NCBI GenBank assembly: GCA_015065135.1
Contig: SVQY01000016.1
Location: forward strand, 1 to 45,574
DNA from: Oscillospiraceae bacterium
Lineage (GTDB): Bacteria; Bacillota; Clostridia; Oscillospirales; CAG-272
Direction: 5' to 3'
DNA length: 45,574 bases
Position numbers and translations under genes: made by a program. Below the pieces are notes generated by a model. The model did not search any database. It had not been told where the DNA came from and saw only the letters and a program-made list of their open reading frames with translations. This document shows, one piece after another, positions 7,330 through 16,314 of this stretch. Each line of letters starts with the position of its first letter. Within the stretch, counting starts at the first letter, position 1.

Positions 7330-8790
7330 ATGAAATACTGCACACCCGAGCAGGCGGGGATCTCCTCCGCGCACGTGTCCGCCTTCGTTAAGAGGTTGGA
7401 GACGTATAACCTTTCCACCCACAGTATTCTGATGGCACGTGGCAACGATATCTTCTTCGAGTGCTACTACGCCCCCTTTCACAAGGATTTCAAGCACAGG
7501 ATGTACTCGGTCTCCAAAAGCTTCGTGTCGGTGGCCGTGGGCTTTTGCGAGCAGGAGGGACTGCTTTCCTTGGATGACCCCATGCTGAAATACTTTCCCG
7601 CATACGCGGGGGAGGGCGCACCCAACGCCACCATACGCGAGATGCTGATGATGGAGAGTGCCGAGGAGAGTCAGGCGAAAAGCTGGTTCCGCACCGTGAC
7701 CGACGACCGTGTGGCGTGCTACTTCAAGCCCTTTGTAAAAAAATATCCCCATACTCTTTTCTCCTACGACAGTGCAGGCTCTTATATGCTGGGCGTGATC
7801 GTGGAGAAGGTCACAGGCAAGCCCTTTCTGCGCTATTTGCAGGAAAAGGTGCTGGACGGTATCGGTTTTTCGAAGGATGCCTACTGCTTGCAGGCGCCCG
7901 GCGGCTACTCCTGGGGAGACTCGGGGGTCATGTGCACCGCCAAGGATCTGATGCTGTTTGCCCGCTTTGTGCTGAACAGGGGCAGCTGGGAGGGGAAGCA
8001 ATACCTGAACCGCGCCTATCTGGAGGCGGCCACCTCTTTGCAGGTCAGCAACGGGGATTACGGCTTTTATGCACACGATGCCCATGGCTACGGCTACCAG
8101 TTCTGGATGGCGCCCCAAGGGTGCTTTGCGATGCTTGGTATGGGCAATCAGATCGCCCTTTGCGATCCCGTTCACGACTTTATCTTTGTGATCAACTCGG
8201 ATAATCAGGGCAACAGCTACGGCTATGAGCATATCTTTTTTGCCCTGTATGAGGAGATCATCCCCCACCTCGGCGCGCCGTTGTCGGCGGACAAGGCCGC
8301 TCACGCTGCGCTGCTGGCAGAGACCTCCGCTCTGCAGCTTTTTTCGCTAAAGGGTGCTGCGTGCAGCGATTTTGCCGCCCAGATCGACGGTAAGACCTTT
8401 ACCTGCGATGAAAATCCTATGGGTATCAAGTGGCTGCGGCTGAGCTTTGAGGGGAACGAGGGCGTGCTGTATTATCAAAACGCCCAAGGAGAAAAGGCCT
8501 TGCGCTTTGGCCTTGGCAGGAACGTGTTCGGTAAATTTCCGCAGGAGGGATATGCGGATCTGGTCGGCACGGTGCCCACCAAGGGGCATTATTACGACTG
8601 TGCCGTCAGCGCCGATTGGCCCGAGCCCCAAAAGCTGCGCATCCGCGTGCAGATCATCGATAAATATTTCGGCAATCTTGCCATTGTGATCGGCTTCCGG
8701 GATGCGAAACACCTTTCCTTGCGTATGACCAAAAAGGCGGAATACTTCCTCACCGAATACGAGGGGATTCTGAACGCCTCTGCCGAATAA
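7330..8790 (+). CDS. Serine hydrolase of the beta-lactamase/class C family
   Basis: 486 residues. The catalytic SxxK tetrad is Ser60-Val-Ser-Lys63 (MYSVSKSF), and Tyr146 in YDSAGSY supplies the second motif (YxS), as in PF00144 esterases and DD-peptidases. Residues from about 345 to the end form an extra domain absent from minimal family members. There is no signal peptide, so a cytoplasmic esterase or deacylase is more likely than a cell-wall peptidase. It follows the GH4 gene by 11 bases with GGAGAAACAGT as ribosome binding site, so the two form an operon. Removal of an ester substituent from pectic sugars before GH4 cleavage is an attractive but unproven role. Confidence 0.82.
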   Translation: MKYCTPEQAGISSAHVSAFVKRLETYNLSTHSILMARGNDIFFECYYAPFHKDFKHRMYSVSKSFVSVAVGFCEQEGLLSLDDPMLKYFPAYAGEGAPNATIREMLMMESAEESQAKSWFRTVTDDRVACYFKPFVKKYPHTLFSYDSAGSYMLGVIVEKVTGKPFLRYLQEKVLDGIGFSKDAYCLQAPGGYSWGDSGVMCTAKDLMLFARFVLNRGSWEGKQYLNRAYLEAATSLQVSNGDYGFYAHDAHGYGYQFWMAPQGCFAMLGMGNQIALCDPVHDFIFVINSDNQGNSYGYEHIFFALYEEIIPHLGAPLSADKAAHAALLAETSALQLFSLKGAACSDFAAQIDGKTFTCDENPMGIKWLRLSFEGNEGVLYYQNAQGEKALRFGLGRNVFGKFPQEGYADLVGTVPTKGHYYDCAVSADWPEPQKLRIRVQIIDKYFGNLAIVIGFRDAKHLSLRMTKKAEYFLTEYEGILNASAE

Positions 8791-8805
8791 CCCGTAAACG
8801 GTATT

Positions 8806-8848
8806 AAAAAACCGCTCCGTTGACTTTTGTCAACGGAGCGGTTTTTTT
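8806..8848. terminator. Bidirectional terminator
   Basis: A long perfect stem AAAAAACCGCTCCGTTGAC / GTCAACGGAGCGGTTTTTT with a TTTT loop. It separates the plus-strand GH4 operon from the convergent surface-protein gene. Confidence 0.92.
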
Positions 8849-8854
8849 GATACG

Positions 8855-11728
8855 TTATGCTTTTTTCTTCTTTTTGATCACCACAAGGGCGGCTGCGCCG
8901 CCACCGAAGCCGACAACACCGAGAACGGCGGCAACGATCACGATGATCAGGGTGGAGGAGCCGTTCTTTACGGCAGGCTCCGGCGTCGGTGCAGGATCCA
9001 GATAAGCGAATGCGTAAACGGTATTGAAGTCATCGGTCTCCAGCGTCAGCGTCTGTGCCGTGGCGTCGTAGGTGGCCTCGGCCGCCGTCGCCTCGCCGTT
9101 GCGGAGCGCGATCAGCTTGTATTGGCGCTCGCTGCTGCGAAGCTCCTCGGGGATCTGTAGCGTTACAGCCAGCTTGGCAGCGGTGCTATCCAGCTTTACT
9201 GCCGTGGTGCTGCCGACCTGCTTGAAAAGGGAAACCGTCAGCTTTGGGCCTGCGGTATAGCCGTTCAACAGCGCTTCCAATGCGGCCTGCTCGGTCTCGG
9301 TCAGCTGGCCGCCGGTGGTCTGCAGATAGACACTTACATTCTCACCCAGCTCCATCTCGGCACGGTCGCCATCGGTGATCACGTCCTCCCAGCCGTTGCC
9401 GGTCAAGGTGGCAGCCTGCCCCTCGGTGGTGTTGCTGGCGGTGCCCGCAGGGTTCTTGGTATAAACGGGGGTCACGGTCAGATCGGATAGCACCGTGTCA
9501 AGCGCTGCGCTCCAGACGGCGGGAGTCTTGTCATAGCCTCGCTTGACAGGGATCTCGGGGATGTCGGTCACCGCAGAGCCGTGGGTCACGGTGCGGGTCA
9601 CGTCTGCCTCTCCCTCTACCCTGAAGGTGACGGTATAACGGTTGATGGTGTATTTGGCGGTCACGGTCATGCTCTCCCGCATGTCGCTGAAAACGGCGAC
9701 CGTATTGCCGCTCATCCAGACGGGAGCTACCTTGTCATAGCCTTTTTTGGCAGGGACGGTGGGGATACTGCTTAACGTGTTGCCCCAGTCCACCTCGACT
9801 GTTTTATACGTTTGTCCATCCACCTTGAAGGTGACGGTCAGCGTTTTGTCCGCCGCCACCGTCAGCACCAGAGGTGCGGAGGCATGGTGATTGTCGTCCG
9901 CTGCCGCATAGCGCAGGTAGTAGCTGCCCGATGCAAGGGCGGAAAGATCTCCCGTGGCGGGAAGATAGGTCATCCCGTCGGTGCTGTATTCCATAGCGGC
10001 GGTCAGCCCTGTGATGCTGCCGTCTGCCTTGCCCTTGACACTCTCGTTCTTGACGGTGAAAAGGGAAGCGGCAGGGGAGGGCACGGATGCCTTTTCGATG
10101 GTAAAGAAAAGCGTTGCGGTGACACCGTGGCAGGTGGCACTTGCGGTGGCGGTGCCCGCGTTTAGGTTGTTTGCGTAAGAAACGGCGGAAAGAGGCTCGC
10201 CCAACCAGCCGGATCCGTAGGAGATCCGTACGTTTTTGATGGCGGAGCCGGTATATACGGCGTTGGAGGCGGTGGCAAGCGTGGCGGTGGCGCTGTGAGC
10301 GGTGGCGGCGATCGTGGCAGCGGAGGCATCCGCATCGTGCCCTTGACCGCTGCAGCTTTGGGTGATCACCGCGCCGGCGGCGGCGTAGGTCAGGGTATGG
10401 ATCTCATCCGCGGCGGTGGCGACGGTTTCCATGATCTTTTTCATCGTGGTGTCCAGCGCCTTCAGCTTGCTGCCCTGGTAGCTGCCGAGGAAGATCAGGG
10501 TGGACTTCTCGTCGGCAGTCGGGATCGCGCCGGTGCTGTTGTGAACGGAAAGTCGGCTGCGGGCGTAAAGCGCGCGGTCGTTATCGGTATTGAGTGCCAG
10601 GTTGGCGGCATCGCTGATGATGACGGTGATGCTGCCGTAGACCTGATAGGTAGAGGACCAGGTGCCGTATCTGCCGGCAAGAATGTTCATCCAATCATTC
10701 AAGCCGTAATTTGCAAAATTATTGTAGCAGCCGCCGTAAATACGTCTGGCCACTGTGCCGCCCAGCACCGTCACGTTGACGTCAACGGGCCTTGCCGCCG
10801 TACCGAAGTGAGCGCCGTTGCTGGCGCCGAAGATCTGATCCACGGTGCCGCCGGTCATCAGCACGTTACCTGCCGTGGCGGTATTGGCGCCGCTGTTATG
10901 GGCGCCGTAAATGCTCATCAGAGTGCCGCCGGTGAAGCTCACGTTGGTGGTGCCACCCACCTTGCTGCTACCCCCGTGAGAGCCGCCGTAGGCGTAGATC
11001 AATCGGGCATTATCCTGCACGGTGAGGTAGGTGCTGCCGGTGATGTTGTCGTCCCAGCCGCCGCCGTAGGCGTTGTAGTTGGTGTCATGGTTGGAGATGA
11101 CGGCGGTGGCGTTCACGTTGCCGCCCACCGTTACGTGAGTGCTGCCGTTGACGGTGCCGCCGTGACCGCCGCCAAAGATGTAGGTATACCAGCCTGCCAG
11201 CACGGTCAGATCGGTGTCACCGTTCACGGTGCCGCCCTTGCTGCCGCCGAACAGACAGACGTTGGTGTTGTAGGTCTGTCCCTCGGTAAAGGTGACGTCT
11301 GCGGCAATGGTCAGGTCATAGCCGTTGGCGTAGATGTTGGTGCGGGGAAATATGCCGTTGCTTTTCGCGTCGGCACCGTCGTTATTCTCCGCGTTCCAAT
11401 CAATGATGGCAAACTTCAGCTCGATCTCCGTAAAGGTCACGTTGTCTCTGATGTGAAAATGACCGTTGTTGCCGAAATTGGTAAAGTCCAACACACCGCC
11501 CGTAACGGTCACGGTCTTGTTGTGTGCTGTCCAGTTAAAGTCGGCGGGGATGGTATAGGTATCTTCGATTTTGACTGTGCCGCCGTCAGGCACCAGGCTC
11601 AATGCATCGGCTAGAGTGGTGCTACCGTTGACGGTTACCGTGTTATCTGTGGCGCCGATCTGAAGCGAGAGGGAAAGGGTCAGTGCCAGTAGCATGCAAA
11701 GTGTGGTAAGGAGCAGGAGCTTTTTCAT
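8855..11728 (-). CDS. Large secreted, membrane-anchored surface protein with beta-solenoid and InlB-type repeats
   Basis: About 957 residues. The N-terminus is a Sec signal peptide (MKKLLLLTTLCMLLALTL, cleavage after about residue 26). Residues ~30-400 contain degenerate short repeats with GGTVNG, IYGG and IFGA cores and alternating hydrophobic residues, as in a right-handed beta-helix. Next come an Ig-like/MBG-type segment (AVYTGSAIKNV...), two InlB B-type repeats (GYDKVAPVW... and GYDKTPAVW..., each preceded by a YxVTFxV strand), and a globular region. The protein ends with TLIIVIVAAVLGVVGF, about 10 more hydrophobic residues and KKKKK: a C-terminal anchor without an LPXTG motif. TTG at 11734 is an alternative start better spaced from AAAGGA. 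It is probably an adhesin or glycan-binding surface protein. No catalytic motif is recognised. Confidence 0.82.
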   Translation of the reverse strand: MKKLLLLTTLCMLLALTLSLSLQIGATDNTVTVNGSTTLADALSLVPDGGTVKIEDTYTIPADFNWTAHNKTVTVTGGVLDFTNFGNNGHFHIRDNVTFTEIELKFAIIDWNAENNDGADAKSNGIFPRTNIYANGYDLTIAADVTFTEGQTYNTNVCLFGGSKGGTVNGDTDLTVLAGWYTYIFGGGHGGTVNGSTHVTVGGNVNATAVISNHDTNYNAYGGGWDDNITGSTYLTVQDNARLIYAYGGSHGGSSKVGGTTNVSFTGGTLMSIYGAHNSGANTATAGNVLMTGGTVDQIFGASNGAHFGTAARPVDVNVTVLGGTVARRIYGGCYNNFANYGLNDWMNILAGRYGTWSSTYQVYGSITVIISDAANLALNTDNDRALYARSRLSVHNSTGAIPTADEKSTLIFLGSYQGSKLKALDTTMKKIMETVATAADEIHTLTYAAAGAVITQSCSGQGHDADASAATIAATAHSATATLATASNAVYTGSAIKNVRISYGSGWLGEPLSAVSYANNLNAGTATASATCHGVTATLFFTIEKASVPSPAASLFTVKNESVKGKADGSITGLTAAMEYSTDGMTYLPATGDLSALASGSYYLRYAAADDNHHASAPLVLTVAADKTLTVTFKVDGQTYKTVEVDWGNTLSSIPTVPAKKGYDKVAPVWMSGNTVAVFSDMRESMTVTAKYTINRYTVTFRVEGEADVTRTVTHGSAVTDIPEIPVKRGYDKTPAVWSAALDTVLSDLTVTPVYTKNPAGTASNTTEGQAATLTGNGWEDVITDGDRAEMELGENVSVYLQTTGGQLTETEQAALEALLNGYTAGPKLTVSLFKQVGSTTAVKLDSTAAKLAVTLQIPEELRSSERQYKLIALRNGEATAAEATYDATAQTLTLETDDFNTVYAFAYLDPAPTPEPAVKNGSSTLIIVIVAAVLGVVGFGGGAAALVVIKKKKKA

Positions 11729-11782
11729 AAGCAAGGCTTTCCTTTCAAGGCGAAAATTGTTGTCAAAAAAATTAACACACCT

Positions 11783-11811
11783 ATTATATCATATGCGCTG
11801 CAAAAAAGCAA
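11783..11811 (-). promoter_or_regulatory. Promoter of the surface-protein gene
   Basis: Minus-strand TTGCTT (11806-11811), 17-base spacer, TATAAT (11783-11788), located between the AraC stop and the surface-protein start. No terminator separates the two genes, so read-through from the AraC gene is also possible. Confidence 0.55.
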
Positions 11812-11816
11812 TAGGG

Positions 11817-12659
11817 TCAGCGATCGATATAGTCGGTCGGCCGCTTGCCCGTCACGTGATAAAAGGATTTGTAGAAATTAGAGGAGCTGGAAAAGCCGCA
11901 CTGTGCCGCGATCTCCAGCTTGGAAAGGGTAGTGGTCTTCAGCATCTCCACCGCACGCTCCACCCGCTTGATGGTGATGTACTCCCAGGGGGAAACGCCG
12001 TTAAAGCGCTTGAATACTGCCGAAAAGTAAGTGGGGGTCATGCAGGCGACCTCGGCGATCTCTTTTAGTGTCAGAGGCGTCTCCAGATGCTCGTTGATAT
12101 AGCGGATGGCACGGGAAAGGCTATCGGTGGTGGCGGTGCGGATGCTGAGGGGCAGCGGATCCACGTAATCGTAGCGGCGCAGGATATGGACGAGTGCGGA
12201 AAAGAGCAGGCACTTGACCTGCACCGCCTGCCCCACCGCCCGGTGGGCGTTTTCCCGTTCCATTTCCAGCAGGATGCGGTTCAGCTCCTCATCACCCCTT
12301 GCAATGCGATGACTGTACTGCTTGCTGCGGTGGGTGAAAAGGGAAAGCAGCTCGGTGTTCTCGGGGTGCTCCCACAGCAATCGCGGCTCAAACTGAAAGT
12401 TCAGCAGGTCAAGTCCCTCGGTGATCTCGGTGATGCAATGGGCCTCGTTGCTGCCGAACAAAAATACGTCTCCGGCGGAAAAGGTGTATTCCCGACCGTC
12501 CACGGCATAGATGCCGCTGCCCGAGAGCAGCAGGGAAAGCTCACACTCGGTGTGGTGATGCTCCCGGTGTCCTCGCTTGCTCGGCTCCACGGTGGAGTGG
12601 AAGGAGCGCAGGATGGGCAATCCTGAGGCATCGGTCAGCAGATGTTCAGAAAATCGCAT
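11817..12659 (-). CDS. AraC family transcriptional regulator
   Basis: 280 residues. The N-terminal cupin sensor (HHHTECELSLLLSGSGIYAV, GDVFLFGSNEAHC) is followed by the AraC DNA-binding domain with helix-turn-helix LKEIAEVACMTPTYFSAVFK and a second around AAQCGFSSSSNFYKSF, ending VTGKRPTDYI. ATG 12659 is chosen because AAGGAGG lies six bases upstream; ATG 12665 would touch the ribosome binding site, and earlier in-frame codons would overlap the divergent gene and its promoter. It lies head-to-head with the enolase-superfamily operon, whose promoter carries tandem repeats typical of AraC activator sites. The large surface-protein gene is next downstream on the same strand. Confidence 0.9.
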   Translation of the reverse strand: MRFSEHLLTDASGLPILRSFHSTVEPSKRGHREHHHTECELSLLLSGSGIYAVDGREYTFSAGDVFLFGSNEAHCITEITEGLDLLNFQFEPRLLWEHPENTELLSLFTHRSKQYSHRIARGDEELNRILLEMERENAHRAVGQAVQVKCLLFSALVHILRRYDYVDPLPLSIRTATTDSLSRAIRYINEHLETPLTLKEIAEVACMTPTYFSAVFKRFNGVSPWEYITIKRVERAVEMLKTTTLSKLEIAAQCGFSSSSNFYKSFYHVTGKRPTDYIDR

Positions 12660-12680
12660 AGGCATCCTCCTTGATTTCGT

Positions 12681-12710
12681 AAAATAGTGGAGAAAAAACA
12701 CAAAATAGTG
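12681..12710 (+). promoter_or_regulatory. Tandem AraC-type binding site
   Basis: The 9-mer AAAATAGTG occurs twice in direct orientation, at 12681-12689 and 12702-12710. The 21-base period is two helical turns, and the second copy touches the -35 box at 12711. This is the geometry of AraC-family activator sites. Confidence 0.6.
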
Positions 12711-12740
12711 TTGGCATTGCCATTGTCGCTGTGTTATACT
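12711..12740 (+). promoter_or_regulatory. Promoter of the enolase/SDR/xylanase/RraA operon
   Basis: TTGGCA (12711-12716), 18-base spacer, TATACT (12735-12740), directly downstream of the tandem repeats. It is 55 bases upstream of the first start codon. Confidence 0.6.
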
Positions 12741-12795
12741 GAAAGTACAGAAAATTATACCACACATCAGAAAAAAGTCAAGGAGAAAAGAAAAA

Positions 12796-14163
12796 ATGGA
12801 TGATTTGAAAGCCAAAATCTCCGAAAATGTCAATGTTTGCTCCTCTCCCTCCGATTTAAAAATAACGGATATTCGCGTGACAAATATCACGGGCGCGCCC
12901 AAGCATTGTCCGCTGATCAAGGTCTATACCAATCAGGGGATTGTGGGCTACGGCGAGGTGCGTGATGCCTCCAGCGCCACCTATGCGCTGATGCTGAAAT
13001 CCCGTCTCATCGGGGAGAACCCCTGCAACGTGGATAAGCTTTTCCGCCGTATCAGGCAGTTCGGTGGCCCCTCTCGTCAGGGTGGCGGTGTCAGCGGCCT
13101 GGAGATCGCCTTTTGGGATCTGGCGGGAAAAGCGTGGGGCGTACCTCTTTGGCAGATGCTGGGCGGTAAGTTCCGTGATAAGGTCCGCGTTTACGGTGAC
13201 ACCGACGTGGACGGCAAGCATACCGGCACCGACATGGGCAGAGCCATTCAAAAGCGCATCGACATGGGCTTTTCCATCGTCAAGATGGATCTTGGCATCG
13301 AGCTGCTCTACGACGAGCCGGGCACCCTGAACGCCCCCCTTGGGATGCTGGAGGAGATGCAGAAATATTCCATGAAGGCGATCCAGCACCAGAGCGGCTC
13401 TATCGATATGGATATGATGCTGGGCAAGAACTATGAGGTCTTTACCATTCCGCACTACGCCACCGGCATCCGTATCACCGAAAAGGGCATGGATATGCTG
13501 GAGGACTACGTAAAGCAGGTACGTGACGTGGTGGGCTATGAGGTGCCCCTTGCCATCGATCATTTCGGCCACGTGGCTATTGAGGATTGCATCAAATTTG
13601 CCAAGCGTCTGGAAAAATACAATATCGCCTGGCTGGAGGATATCCAGCCCTGGCATCTGACCGACCACTACGTGCGCATTGCGGAAAGCTGCAACGTGCC
13701 CCTTGCCACCGGTGAGGATATCTATCTTGCCGAGAATTTCCGCCCCCTCATGGAGAAGCACGGCGTTTCCCTGGTGCATCCCGACCTGCTGACCATCGGC
13801 GGTGCCCTGGAGACCAAGAAGCTGGGAGATATGTGCGAGCAGTACGGTGTGGGCATGGCCATCCATATGGCAGAAAGTCCTATCGCCTGCATGGCGGCGG
13901 TGCATACCGCAGCCGCTATTCAGAACGTGATGGCGGTGGAGTTCCACTCGGTGGATATTCCTTGGTGGAACGATCTTGCGAACGGCATTGCCAACCCGCT
14001 TTTTCAAAACGGCTTCGTAGAGGTGCCGAACACCCCCGGTCTTGGCATCGAGAGCCTCAACGAGGAGCTGATCGCGCAGCACATCCATCCCAAATATCCC
14101 GGTCAGTGGGAGCCTACCACCGCGTGGGATAAGGAATGGGCGAATGACCGCGAGTGGAGCTGA
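12796..14163 (+). CDS. Enolase-superfamily (mandelate racemase/RspA-like) sugar-acid dehydratase
   Basis: 455 residues. After a ~20-residue leader comes the capping domain (ITDIRVTNITG, GEVRDASS), then the barrel domain starting at GLEIAFWDLAGKAWG. Metal ligands are Asp255 (AIDHFGHV), Glu281 (AWLEDIQPW) and Glu307 (TGEDIY); His357 (AIHMAES) is the candidate general base and Lys163 (VKMDLG) the barrel strand-2 residue. The family abstracts the proton alpha to a carboxylate; RspA-like members dehydrate mannonate, gluconate or other aldonates to 2-keto-3-deoxy acids. It is the first gene of an operon with an SDR, a xylanase and an RraA-like protein, so a pentonate dehydratase role is plausible. 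Substrate not determinable from sequence. AAGGAGAAAAG precedes the ATG. Confidence 0.82.
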   Translation: MDDLKAKISENVNVCSSPSDLKITDIRVTNITGAPKHCPLIKVYTNQGIVGYGEVRDASSATYALMLKSRLIGENPCNVDKLFRRIRQFGGPSRQGGGVSGLEIAFWDLAGKAWGVPLWQMLGGKFRDKVRVYGDTDVDGKHTGTDMGRAIQKRIDMGFSIVKMDLGIELLYDEPGTLNAPLGMLEEMQKYSMKAIQHQSGSIDMDMMLGKNYEVFTIPHYATGIRITEKGMDMLEDYVKQVRDVVGYEVPLAIDHFGHVAIEDCIKFAKRLEKYNIAWLEDIQPWHLTDHYVRIAESCNVPLATGEDIYLAENFRPLMEKHGVSLVHPDLLTIGGALETKKLGDMCEQYGVGMAIHMAESPIACMAAVHTAAAIQNVMAVEFHSVDIPWWNDLANGIANPLFQNGFVEVPNTPGLGIESLNEELIAQHIHPKYPGQWEPTTAWDKEWANDREWS

Positions 14164-14197
14164 TAACCCCCACAACGGTATGAAAAGGAGGGATTTT

Positions 14198-14929
14198 ATG
14201 TTTGATCTGACGGGCAGGACTGCCCTTGTTACGGGTGCCACACAGGGCATTGGCTTTGAGATCGCCGCGCAGCTTGCAGCGCAGGGCGCCAAGGTCTTTG
14301 TGAACGGCGTCAGCAGCGCGGCAAAATGCGCCGCTGCGGCCGAAAAAATACCGAATGCCGCACCCGTTTGCGCGGATATCACCACCGCCGAGGGGCGGGA
14401 TCGGCTTTACGCTGTCACGGGTGACGTGGATATTCTGGTGCTGAACGCCTCGGTCCAGTATAAGCGCGCGTGGGATGAGTTTTCTGAGGCGGAATACGAC
14501 GCGCAGATGGATTGCAACCTGAAAAGCAGCTATTTCCTCATCAAAAAGTACGCAGACGGTATGAAAAAACGCGGTTTTGGGCGTATTGTGACCGTCGGCA
14601 GCGTCAATCAGTACAATCAGCACCCCGAGCTGAGCCTTTACGGCGTCACCAAGGCGGCGCAGCTGAAATTGGTGCAAAATATCGCTCCCGCGCTTGCGCC
14701 CTTCGGCGTTACGGTCAATAACGTGGCACCCGGTGCGATCAACACACCTCGCAACGAGGCGGTCCTCAGCGATCCCGATGCGCTGCGTGCCGTGGAGGCC
14801 AAGATCCCCTGCGGCAGGGTGGGCACGCCTGCGGATATCGCCCCTGCGGTGCTGTTGCTTTGCTCCGAGGAGGGCGGATATATCACGGGTGCCGAGCTTC
14901 GTATCGACGGCGGCATGGCGCTGAAATAA
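14198..14929 (+). CDS. SDR family oxidoreductase, candidate aldose 1-dehydrogenase or sugar-acid reductase
   Basis: 243 residues. The Rossmann loop TGATQGIG is at 12-19, the catalytic triad Ser135 (TVGSVNQ), Tyr148 and Lys152 (LYGVTK), and the C-terminal ITGAELRIDGG is typical. The NAG motif after strand beta 4 reads NAS (VLNASVQ). The start is ATG 14198, seven bases after AAAGGAGGG. The gene begins 34 bases after the dehydratase and precedes the GH10 gene by 19 bases. In this context oxidation of a pentose to its lactone/aldonate, or of a downstream keto acid, is the likely job. That is inference from the operon. Confidence 0.88.
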   Translation: MFDLTGRTALVTGATQGIGFEIAAQLAAQGAKVFVNGVSSAAKCAAAAEKIPNAAPVCADITTAEGRDRLYAVTGDVDILVLNASVQYKRAWDEFSEAEYDAQMDCNLKSSYFLIKKYADGMKKRGFGRIVTVGSVNQYNQHPELSLYGVTKAAQLKLVQNIAPALAPFGVTVNNVAPGAINTPRNEAVLSDPDALRAVEAKIPCGRVGTPADIAPAVLLLCSEEGGYITGAELRIDGGMALK

Positions 14930-14948
14930 CGAAAGAGAGGTCACAAAA

Positions 14949-16295
14949 ATGTCGGAACGTAAACGAGTTTTGGAGTTATTTGAGGAATATAAGGACTATA
15001 CCGCAGATCGCGTGAAGAACGGCATCGAGCTTTACCGCAAGGGCTACGCCTTCCTTACCGTAAAGGACGAAAACGGTGAGGTGGTGGAGGGCGCGAAGAT
15101 CACCGTGAAGCAAAAGAGCCACGAGTTCCGCTTCGGCGCAAACCTTTTCATGCTGGACGAGCTGGAAACGCCCGAGAAGAACGAGGCATACAAAAAGCAC
15201 TTTGCCGAGACCTTCAATATGGCGACTCTGCCTTTTTATTGGGATGCCACCGAGCCCGAGGAGGGCAAGACCCGCTATCACAAGGATGCTCCCCCTATGT
15301 ACCGTCGTCCCCCTATTGATCGCTGCATGGCGTTTTGCGAGCAGCACGATATCGAGCCCCGTGAGCACGCCCTTGCTTACGACCAGTTCTTTCCCAAGTG
15401 GCTGTATGACGCCTCCATCCCCAAGATCAAGCAGGCGCTTGACAAGCGCTGCCGTGAGATCGCGGAGCGCTACGCCACCCGTATCAACACCATCGAGGTG
15501 ACCAACGAGATGGAATGGGGCATCGGCAAGGGCAGAACTGCCTTCTATGAGGAGCCCGACTACGTGGAATTCTGCTTCAAGCTGGCGGAAAGGTATTTTC
15601 CCGCCAATCAGTTGGTCATCAATGAGCATACGGGGCTTTGCTGGGGAGATCGTTGCCGCCCCAGCGACAAGTATTATGCTTACATCAAAAATGCCATCGA
15701 CGCAGGCGCCCGCATCGACGCCATCGGTATGCAGTATCACCAATTCAAAAAGCGTGAGGTGGAATATGAAAAGACCCGCGTGACCTACGACCCCGTACAG
15801 CTTTACAAGCATATGGATCTGTACGCGCAGTTCGGCAAGCCGCTGCAGGTCACCGAGGTAACAGTCCCCGCCTACTCCCCGGAAGCCGAGGACGAGGAGA
15901 TCCAGGCAGAGATCCTCAAAAATCTGTACGCCATCTGGTTTTCCCACCCCGCGATGGAGCAGATCGTCTATTGGAATCTGGTGGACGGCTACGCTCACGT
16001 GTGGGATCCCGACCTCGAAAAGATCCGTGCGAGCCAAGGGAATATGACCCTTGGCGAAAACTACTACCACGGCGGTCTTTTGCGCTTTGATATGACCCCC
16101 AAGCCTGCCTTCTTTGCTATCAAGGACTTGATCGAAAGGGAATGGCACACCGAGACCGAAACGGCCACCAACGGTATGGGAAAAGCGCAATTCAAGGGCT
16201 TTTTCGGCAAGTACGAGATCACCGTGGAAAAGGATGGCAAGACGGTAACGAAAGAGATAGATCTTTCCAAAAGGGCAGACAGAAATTCGAGCTGA
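14949..16295 (+). CDS. Glycoside hydrolase family 10 endo-beta-1,4-xylanase, intracellular
   Basis: 448 residues. A small N-terminal beta-sandwich (FLTVKDENGEVVEGAKITVK) precedes the GH10 barrel, recognised by FRFGANLFMLDE, PFYWDATEPEEG, REHALAYDQFFPKWL and the catalytic glutamates Glu187 (EVTNEMEW, acid/base) and Glu303 (QVTEVTVP, nucleophile), followed by VYWNLVDGYAHVW. A short beta-rich tail (KAQFKGFFGKYEITVEKDG) ends the protein. There is no signal peptide, so it should act in the cytoplasm on imported xylo-oligosaccharides, unlike most secreted GH10 xylanases. The ribosome binding site is AAAGAGAGG. Neighbouring dehydratase, dehydrogenase and aldolase-like genes suggest a coupled oxidative xylose or arabinose pathway. 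Confidence 0.88.
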   Translation: MSERKRVLELFEEYKDYTADRVKNGIELYRKGYAFLTVKDENGEVVEGAKITVKQKSHEFRFGANLFMLDELETPEKNEAYKKHFAETFNMATLPFYWDATEPEEGKTRYHKDAPPMYRRPPIDRCMAFCEQHDIEPREHALAYDQFFPKWLYDASIPKIKQALDKRCREIAERYATRINTIEVTNEMEWGIGKGRTAFYEEPDYVEFCFKLAERYFPANQLVINEHTGLCWGDRCRPSDKYYAYIKNAIDAGARIDAIGMQYHQFKKREVEYEKTRVTYDPVQLYKHMDLYAQFGKPLQVTEVTVPAYSPEAEDEEIQAEILKNLYAIWFSHPAMEQIVYWNLVDGYAHVWDPDLEKIRASQGNMTLGENYYHGGLLRFDMTPKPAFFAIKDLIEREWHTETETATNGMGKAQFKGFFGKYEITVEKDGKTVTKEIDLSKRADRNSS

Positions 16296-16314
16296 CGATA
16301 TAAGGAGAAGGACG

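Noticed and set aside
10680-11300. Tandem DNA repeats in the surface-protein gene.
   Set aside because: The repeats are at the protein level and degenerate; no unit recurs exactly in the DNA over more than about a dozen bases.
12660-12920. An 87-residue N-terminal extension of the AraC regulator at 11817-12659.
   Set aside because: It would cover the divergent promoter and the start of the enolase-family gene, and AAGGAGG marks ATG 12659.
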